Below are positions 7,752-12,574 of a stretch of 12,574 nt of DNA, piece after piece. The position numbers were made by a program, and so were the translations under genes. How positions within the stretch are numbered: the stretch's first letter is position 1; each line of letters starts with the position of its first letter. The stretch is from NCBI GenBank assembly GCA_022385805.1, contig MU277835.1, positions 6,368 through 18,941 of the forward strand. The letters run 5' to 3'. The DNA comes from Pilatotrama ljubarskyi. Lineage: Eukaryota; Basidiomycota; Agaricomycetes; Polyporales; Polyporaceae. The notes beneath the pieces are model-generated. The model was not told the origin of the DNA. It worked only from the letters and a program-made list of their open reading frames with translations, and searched no databases.

Positions 7752-8311
7752 GTACTTTGGGTAGTTCACGCCTATGTATATCTCCCTCTATGAGTCTTTC
7801 GGGTAGCTTTGCTAGACGGCATGAACGAGGCCCGATCTCTTTAGCCCTCCTAAGCGTCGTCGCCATTGCGCATCGTCGTCATGAGTTGTGCCGTGTGCGA
7901 GTAACACCTTCCGCGAGCTGCCCGGGGAGCCACGAGACTGCGCCTCGCACACATTTACTTCTCGCCGTCCAGAGGAGGAGGACGTACGGCGGGGTTCAGG
8001 TATTCAAGTCGAGCGGAGAACGCGCCGACCTTGTGAGCGCTGGGCGCTAGCGCGCGCTGAGCAGTGAGCACATTCCCGTCCCACGTGACCGCGTCGCAAG
8101 TGTTCCGGCGGGGTGCCCCTTTGTCCCCATCTAGTGGCACGCTATGGCCACATCGCTCAGGCTCAGCTATACAATGCTACCTCTCTCCAACTCTCATCCT
8201 CGTTCTTTCCGAGCCACTCACTTCGGATGCACGCTGTGAATCTCTGCACTTAGTGCTACCGTGGAATACCATCGCGCCGATATACTTCGTACACAATCGA
8301 CGATCTCCGCA
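7752..8311. other. Intergenic stretch without recognisable gene
   Basis: This 560-bp interval lies between the LRR gene and the coiled-coil gene. Short frames (for example 7757-8050) lack domain features and normal protein composition. The last 150 bp presumably hold the promoter of the gene starting at 8312. No repeats or RNA genes were seen. Confidence 0.5.
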
Positions 8312-8827
8312 ATGGCTTCGACCACTGCTGCTCCATGCAAACCGGAGACATCTGTTGAATTCCGCACACCAAGTCAGTTGGAAGGGGAACTGGAGACGAC
8401 TACGGCTGTGGGCATTACCCTGGTGTGTATGGATGTCTATAGCACGTACTCAACCGCCGATTTGAGACCACAGGACTACGTCGGCGGAGTCACCAAAGAC
8501 CATATCGAGTTGCTGCGCTCCAAGACCGTCCTCCTTCAACTCGAGCTCGCAGTGCTCAAGGCGCAAAGAGCCACAGATCGGACCAAGATTGAGCACCTCG
8601 AACGCGACATCACGGCTCTGCGCGAGTCCAGTCGCGAGCTGGTGGATCGCCTGCAACGCATGGGGCGACTGCTTGAACATGTTCAAGTTATCAACGATGT
8701 CATGCAAGCCAGACGCCGTGGTAGCGACTACAGGCTCCTGCTGCCCGATCCTGATGATTCTAGTACGCCCGGTACGACAAGCTCTATTCGAAGTAGGGTC
8801 CCGGGTGTTGATGCGTTAATGTTTTGA
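8312..8827 (+). CDS. Small coiled-coil protein, function unknown
   Basis: The frame encodes 171 residues from the ATG at 8312. An in-frame ATG at 8261 is less likely because the added residues look untranslated. Hydrophobic residues spaced as heptads run from HIELLRSKTVLLQLELAVLK through KIEHLERDITALRESSREL to LQRMGRLLEHVQVINDVM, predicting one long coiled coil over about 75-145 and hence oligomerisation. The N-terminus is Thr/Ser/Glu-rich and the C-terminus polar. A putative 51-bp intron (8423-8473, GTGTGT...CCACAG) is phase 0 and lacks a stop; removing it gives 154 residues. A further exon could follow an AG at 8839, which would replace the last residues. I do not recognise the family. Confidence 0.55.
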   Translation: MASTTAAPCKPETSVEFRTPSQLEGELETTTAVGITLVCMDVYSTYSTADLRPQDYVGGVTKDHIELLRSKTVLLQLELAVLKAQRATDRTKIEHLERDITALRESSRELVDRLQRMGRLLEHVQVINDVMQARRRGSDYRLLLPDPDDSSTPGTTSSIRSRVPGVDALMF

Positions 8828-9378
8828 TTCCCGTCTTAGGAACTGAAGACTCGCGCCCCAAGAGCCGTGCGATCATCTTCGGATTGCGCGAGCTCTGCAC
8901 AGTAGTGAGGCTTGGATCCACTTCTCGCGTGTCTTCTCTAACGCCTGCCTCAGGAAACCCTGCGCCATGCGCTAGTCACCTGTCACGCGCTCATCATCGC
9001 TTGTGCAATTCACGTCGGGCCAATCCTCGAGGCTGATTTGTACGCCTGCCTCGCGTTCGCTTTGCACTGCCTTGGCGTTGTTCTTTTCCAAAAGCGGGCG
9101 CCTCCTCCGGAACACGATTATCCCCTGTGGGCCGCCCTTGACATGTAGAATACAAAGGCAGGCCTCGTTGTATGACTACCGCTATGTCATGTGCCCCCCA
9201 TGAAACTGGTCGCCGTCCTCTGAATCCAGCACGTACTCTTCACTATATGTGGGAGTCTGCGGTGCGTGCTACGCCTCTATCCCCCAACTCAGTTGACGCC
9301 CCGCTCACTCTGCCCCCTCGTACTGTCGGCCCGTCTGCTTGAACTTCTCTAGCTCAATCGCAGTGCGATACGCGTAGA
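8828..9378. other. Intergenic stretch without firm gene
   Basis: This 551-bp gap lies between the coiled-coil gene and the Cys-rich gene. A possible alternative last exon of the former is 8840-8905, where an open frame ends in TAG after an AG acceptor. CACTATATGTGG at 9240-9251 is a weak TATA-like site for the downstream gene. Nothing else is supported. Confidence 0.4.
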
Positions 9379-10002
9379 ATGAGTGCGAAGAAGAAGAAGC
9401 AGAGGCTTTGCCTCTGCTCCGTATGCAAAGTTCTCACTCACGACGACCACGGTACCAAGAAGCCAGGCTGTATGCTTGAGCTCAGGAAGTGGAACCAACA
9501 CAAAGCCACCGATGAGCTCAACGCGTATCGGGAAGACCATCTTGCGTACTCGGCCTCGGTAACATCACTGCAGTCCGGCAACGAACAACAGCCACCTGTC
9601 ACGGTGCGTGGTGCGAATGAGCCTATTGCGCGGTGATTGATCTCCCTCATTGCCCCAGCCACTCCCTCCGAGCACCGTTCACATGCCGTCCCTCGATAGC
9701 ACCGAAGACTCCCAGCAGCTGGACGCCTGCTGGGCCGATGTCGTGCCCGAGCCGAATACTGCGAACCATTCCCATGACGGGGTGTGTATCCTGACGATCC
9801 GGCTTGACGTTTCTCGCATTGACGAGCCTTCGGCACAACCCCCAGCACTCGCCCCTCGTCAACGCCGACCCCATCGCTGATACAGAGCCCTCTAGAGATG
9901 AACGCGACGATAGCTCTTGGTCTCAGTCACCCGTGGAAGAAAACGCGGTACGTGTCGGTGAACATCCTTACCTGACCTGTGTAAGCTCATTCTCCGTCAG
10001 GC
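9379..10002 (+). pseudogene. Cys-rich zinc-finger-like gene, cut by an LTR retrotransposon
   Basis: The 5' part of a gene is read as exons 9379-9603, 9659-9781 and 9846-9947. They are separated by GT-AG introns of 55, 64 and 53 bp, all in phase 0. The third intron ends in CCGTCAG at 10000. The fourth exon then has only two bases (GC) before the LTR begins at 10003. The surviving 150 codons start MSAKKKKQRLCLCSVCKV. A Cys/His cluster (C11, C13, C16, H21, H24, C31, H41) suggests a small zinc-binding module, and the rest is acidic and Ser/Pro-rich. In Agaricomycetes such short N-terminal Cys modules often precede transposase or other transposon-borne proteins, so this may itself be mobile-element debris. 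That is inference. No stop or frameshift is seen in the three exons, which is consistent with a recent insertion. Confidence 0.6.
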
Positions 10003-10213
10003 TGTTAGCACCCGTGCAGCTAAGTACCATTCCGGTTCCGGTTCCGGTTTGGTTCCGATAGTTCCGATCGGAACCCGACACGTACTCGTCATCATCGGCG
10101 ATGAAACTAACCCGCCCCTTACTCCACGCGATCCAGACCCTCGCTCCACCCGATTGTTCCGATCTTCATTCCGCAGTTACTTGTTACAAACCTGAACCTT
10201 ACTTACTTCTTAC

Positions 10214-10220
10214 TATATAA
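10214..10220 (+). promoter_or_regulatory. TATA box of the LTR promoter
   Basis: TATATAA lies 32 bp before TCAGTTCAGATAT (10246-10258), the sequence complementary to the primer-binding site. That spacing puts the transcription start at about 10246, as self-priming requires. Confidence 0.75.
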
Positions 10221-10245
10221 GCTTCGGAATCTATAGGGTAGTTCT

Positions 10246-10258
10246 TCAGTTCAGATAT
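10246..10258 (+). other. Predicted RNA 5' end / self-primer
   Basis: TCAGTTCAGATAT is the exact reverse complement of the 13 bases at 10644-10656 just inside the LTR. Its position relative to the TATA box makes it the likely first bases of the genomic RNA. In Tf1 the first 11 nt of the RNA fold back on the primer site and are cleaved to prime minus-strand synthesis. Confidence 0.75.
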
Positions 10259-10643
10259 CTCGTATACCTACCTTCTGTCCCCATCTGTATCTCCTCTGGA
10301 ATAATATTCCGTATCCTCCTCCTTCGGTCCGATTACTCCGATCCAATCCGATTCCGGAACTCTGCCTTCGCACTCGACAAGTTCTGCGAACTTGTACTTG
10401 TCCTCTGTCGACCTCTATCCCCAGTGTCCAACTGGGACCAGCCTCGGCCCGATCTACCTCCAACCGGTCCGACCGTTCCGACCTCAGAACTGATAGATTA
10501 CTCGCGTACTAAATAGAGGACCTAGGCTCTCAGTCGCGTTACTAATAGTTTCGCGTAGTCCTCATCCCGTGTCGGACTCCGATCGGATTCCATTCCGTTC
10601 CGATTCCGGACTCCGGTCTTAACCCCGCACGGCCTCTAACAGT

Positions 10644-10656
10644 ATATCTGAACTGA
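10644..10656 (+). other. Primer-binding site, self-complementary type
   Basis: ATATCTGAACTGA begins two bases after the LTR end. It does not begin with TGG, as a site for the CCA end of a tRNA would. Instead it pairs perfectly over 13 nt with 10246-10258, and the match stops at both ends. Confidence 0.75.
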
Positions 10657-10669
10657 TTCTGAGAGTCTA

Positions 10670-11977
10670 ATGTCTGGAACCGCTGAAACCTTTCGTGGCT
10701 TTACCGCCCGAAGAGTTGCCGATGACCAAGGACTCGTTACTCCGGGGACTCCGACCAGGGCCCCCAACCAAGGTCTACCCACAACCAACGATAGTCTGTT
10801 CGACTCTCCGGTACCTGTGGAATCCGTAGACGCCAATCCGTTCCTACTCGACCCCATTCCGGGCCCCTCGGGTCTCCAAGAGAACCAGGGGACGACACCC
10901 GAACCGGTAGCCGATACCATTCCGGACTCGGCTTCCGAGCCCCCTCCGTTACCTCCGAAACCCGCTGTACCTGCCTCCGACCCTAGTAGCGAGTTGGCTA
11001 GGGCTATCACTATGATGGCCCAACTACTTACTCAAAGTATGTCCCGTCCCGCCGCTGAGACCGCCCCTTCGGACAAAGGCAACGCCCGGGACCCGGACCA
11101 ATTCGATGGTTCCGACCCCACCAAACTCCGGTCGTTCTTTGTTCAGCTCGAACTCATGTTCAAATCCCGCCCGCGGGCGTTCAACACCGACGAGCGGAAG
11201 GTCACCTACGCCATCTCCTACCTTCGGGGCACGGTACTCCAGTACTTCGAACCCTATCTGCTCGAACCAGAATCTTACGATCCGCCCCTCTTCCTCTCCG
11301 ACTACAAAGTCTTCCAGGAAGAGCTCCGGAGAAATTTCGGTCCGTACAACTCCGTCGGAACGGCGGAACGCGAGCTCGAGAACCTCCGCATGTCGGAATC
11401 TCAACAAATCACGAGGTACATCACGCAGTTCAGCAGGCTCGCGACTCAGGTTCGCTGGAATCCCGCTGCCCTCCGATACCAGTTCTACAAAGGTCTTCCG
11501 GCCCGCCTCAAGGATCGCATCAGCGAAGTAGGCAAGCCGGACGACCTCGACGGACTCCGAGACCTCGCGCAGCAGCTCGACAGCCGATACTGGGAACGTA
11601 AGGCCGAGCAGTCCCGCGAGGCTCCGAGCTCGGGGAACAGGGCTCACCTAGAGCAGAAGTCCACCCCGTCCAAATCCGAATCACCCCGCACTCCACAATC
11701 CGTGTCCAAGGCTTCCGGATCCTCTCCGAAGCCCACTCCGAAACCCGCTCCGAAACCTTATGCCGATAAGTTAGGAAAGGACGGTAAGCTTAGCCAGGAG
11801 GAGCGTCAGAGGCGCTTCGACCAAAAGCTATGCCTCTTCTGTGCCGGCAGCGGACACACCGTCCAGGACTGCCCCAAGAGGAACCCTCCTTCCAAAGCTC
11901 GGGCCGCTCAAACTGACGAGACTCCGAGCTCGGAGGCTGAGCAGCCTCGCTCGCCGACTCCGACGGCAAAAAACTAG
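10670..11977 (+). CDS. gag: Gag (capsid-nucleocapsid) polyprotein
   Basis: The gene encodes 435 residues and starts at the first ATG after the primer site. Residues 1-135 are a Pro/Ser/Thr-rich, disordered N-terminus. About 143-325 is the retrotransposon capsid region (Ty3/Gypsy gag type): DPDQFDGSDPTKLRSFF, KVTYAISYLRGTVLQYF, FQEELRRNFGPY, ITRYITQFSRLATQVRW, YQFYKGLPARLKDRI. A basic Ser/Pro/Lys linker follows. A zinc knuckle of form CX2CX4HX4C has C388, C391, H396 and C401 (CLFCAGSGHTVQDC). Gag packages the RNA and forms the cytoplasmic particle in which reverse transcription occurs. The frame stops at TAG (11975-11977), directly after a slippery heptamer. No internal stops or frameshifts were seen. 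Confidence 0.93.
   Translation: MSGTAETFRGFTARRVADDQGLVTPGTPTRAPNQGLPTTNDSLFDSPVPVESVDANPFLLDPIPGPSGLQENQGTTPEPVADTIPDSASEPPPLPPKPAVPASDPSSELARAITMMAQLLTQSMSRPAAETAPSDKGNARDPDQFDGSDPTKLRSFFVQLELMFKSRPRAFNTDERKVTYAISYLRGTVLQYFEPYLLEPESYDPPLFLSDYKVFQEELRRNFGPYNSVGTAERELENLRMSESQQITRYITQFSRLATQVRWNPAALRYQFYKGLPARLKDRISEVGKPDDLDGLRDLAQQLDSRYWERKAEQSREAPSSGNRAHLEQKSTPSKSESPRTPQSVSKASGSSPKPTPKPAPKPYADKLGKDGKLSQEERQRRFDQKLCLFCAGSGHTVQDCPKRNPPSKARAAQTDETPSSEAEQPRSPTPTAKN
11968..11974 (+). promoter_or_regulatory. Putative -1 ribosomal frameshift site (A AAA AAC)
   Basis: The last gag codons read GCA AAA AAC TAG. The heptamer A AAA AAC at 11968-11974 is a classical -1 slippery sequence in the right register, with the stop codon next. 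The -1 frame opens only after a TGA at 11938-11940 and then stays open to the window end. A possible stimulatory stem pairs GTCCGCAG (11977-11984) with CTGCGCGGAC (12024-12033, two-base bulge); this stem is weak evidence. Confidence 0.75.
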
Positions 11978-12574
11978 TCCGCAGCCCTCCACCGTCCGTG
12001 CAAGAGGACTGCGTTGATACCCCCTGCGCGGACATGGTGATTCGATTGAACGCGTCCGCTCTTTCCGACCCCCTGTCCTTCATCCTCGAACTCTATTCCG
12101 ATTCCGTTCCGACCCCTTTCCTTACCCTGCTGGATTCGGGCTCCACCCATTGCTTCCTGGACACTGGTTTTGTTCGGAAACACAACCTTCCGACCACCCC
12201 GATCCCTCCGCTCCGACTATCACTGTTCAACGGCTCGTCAAATCATAACATCACTGAGTCCGTTTCCCTTCCGCTACATTTTCCTTCGGGAGAATACTTT
12301 TCCGTCGACTTCTATGTCACTCCGCTCGATAAGTCTGCCTTTGCCGTTCTGGGATACAGCTGGCTCTCCGCATACAATCCGTTGATTGACTGGCAGAAGC
12401 ATAGCATCCATTTCCGTACCACACCGGCGACCCGTCCCGTAAACCCTCCGGATCCTCCGACCCGGACTCCGACCCCTCCGACCCCCATTCCGACCCCTCC
12501 GTCCCAATTCCCGCTCAAGGCTCCCCAAGTGTCGTTGATCAACGCCGTCGCATTCGCGAGGGCATGTCAACTTC
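11974..12574 (+). CDS. pol: Pol polyprotein, N-terminal part with aspartic protease
   Basis: Read in -1 relative to gag, the frame is open for all 200 codons to the window end. The retropepsin-like active site LLDSGSTHCFLD has its Asp at 12133-12135. The second conserved element, FAVLGYSWL (GYSWL at 12352-12366), matches the hydrophobic-Gly motif of the flap-fold end in Ty3/Gypsy proteases. A Pro-rich linker of repeated PPTP-type words follows (about 12427-12510). The frame then begins VSLINAVAFARACQL, the region that precedes reverse transcriptase in related fungal elements as I recall. The protease would cut Gag and Gag-Pol inside particles. There is no ATG near the start, so expression by frameshifting fits better than independent initiation. 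RT, RNase H and integrase are not in the window. Confidence 0.85.

Larger units (their letters stand above)
10003..10641 (+). repeat. 5' long terminal repeat, 639 bp
   Basis: The boundaries are set by the terminal inverted repeat TGTTAG (10003-10008) and CTAACA (10636-10641). They agree with the abrupt end of the interrupted gene on the left and the primer site two bases to the right. U3 holds a triple TTCCGG (10030-10047), the 14-nt palindrome GTTCCGATCGGAAC (10061-10074) and a TATA box. Further in is a stem ACAAGTTC-TGC-GAACTTGT (10377-10395). The 3' LTR is outside the window, so the ends are not confirmed by comparison. Confidence 0.85.
10003..12574 (+). mobile_element. Ty3/Gypsy-type LTR retrotransposon, left part
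   Basis: The order is 5' LTR (10003-10641), primer-binding region (10644-10656), gag (10670-11977), then pol in the -1 frame from 11974, opening with an aspartic protease. Reverse transcriptase, RNase H, integrase and the 3' LTR would lie beyond the window end, so completeness and target-site duplication cannot be checked. The frames seen have no disabling change. Gag with a CCHC knuckle and the self-complementary primer site fit a Ty3/Gypsy element of the Tf1/sushi priming type. The element is strikingly rich in TCCG words in both LTR and coding parts, unlike the genes beside it, and shows no sign of RIP-like C-to-T decay. Confidence 0.9.

Noticed and set aside
8824..9036. Separate small gene after the coiled-coil gene
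   Set aside because: Composition and lack of motifs argue against it. At most part of the stretch is an alternative last exon.
10642..10660. tRNA-type primer-binding site
   Set aside because: No TGG start and no recognisable tRNA 3' complement; the self-complementary match is far better.
11024..11647. 207-residue minus-strand frame inside gag
   Set aside because: It is a shadow of the gag coding strand, which has clear capsid and zinc-knuckle motifs.

Overview
The window looks like nuclear DNA of a filamentous basidiomycete, probably an Agaricomycete of polypore type. The evidence is very short GT-AG introns (47-64 bp), densely packed genes, and gene families typical of that group: a short SUN-domain protein, a WD40 protein with a C-terminal membrane anchor, an F-box/LRR-like protein, and a Ty3/Gypsy retrotransposon entering a Cys-rich gene. 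There are no bacterial operon features. All exon models were read by eye from splice signals and reading frame.

Layout. (1) 1-1549 is repeat DNA without a credible gene: a 174-bp-spaced direct repeat (1-290), a cluster of perfect hairpins (338-491), a second 174-177 bp tandem repeat (about 850-1513) full of the decamer GGAAGGTAGG and its complement, and two copies of an 18-nt motif, each joined to an 18-20 nt perfect palindrome. (2) 1615-6103 holds three minus-strand genes in tandem: a SUN-domain membrane protein (2544-1615), an N-terminally anchored protein with a Ser/Pro-rich middle (4301-3054, 3 exons), and a WD40 protein that ends in a transmembrane segment (6103-4528, 9 exons). (3) 6104-6606 is a divergent promoter region. 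(4) 6607-7751 is a plus-strand LRR/F-box-like gene without a visible F-box (3 exons). (5) 8312-8827 is a small coiled-coil protein of unknown role. (6) 9379-10002 is the 5' part of a Cys-rich, possibly zinc-binding gene, cut two bases into its fourth exon by an LTR retrotransposon. (7) 10003-12574 is the left part of that Ty3/Gypsy element: a 639-bp 5' LTR, a primer-binding region, gag, and the start of pol with the protease. RT, RNase H, integrase and the 3' LTR lie beyond the window.

The best-supported unusual biology is in the retrotransposon. The sequence just inside the LTR has no tRNA-type primer site. It is instead a 13-nt perfect complement of the predicted 5' end of the element's own RNA, the arrangement known from Tf1/sushi self-priming elements. 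Gag also ends on a canonical A AAA AAC heptamer directly before its stop codon, and the protease frame is open in -1 from exactly that point. Three of the cellular genes (SUN, anchored Ser/Pro protein, WD40) encode predicted membrane proteins, but nothing in the sequence shows that they act together.
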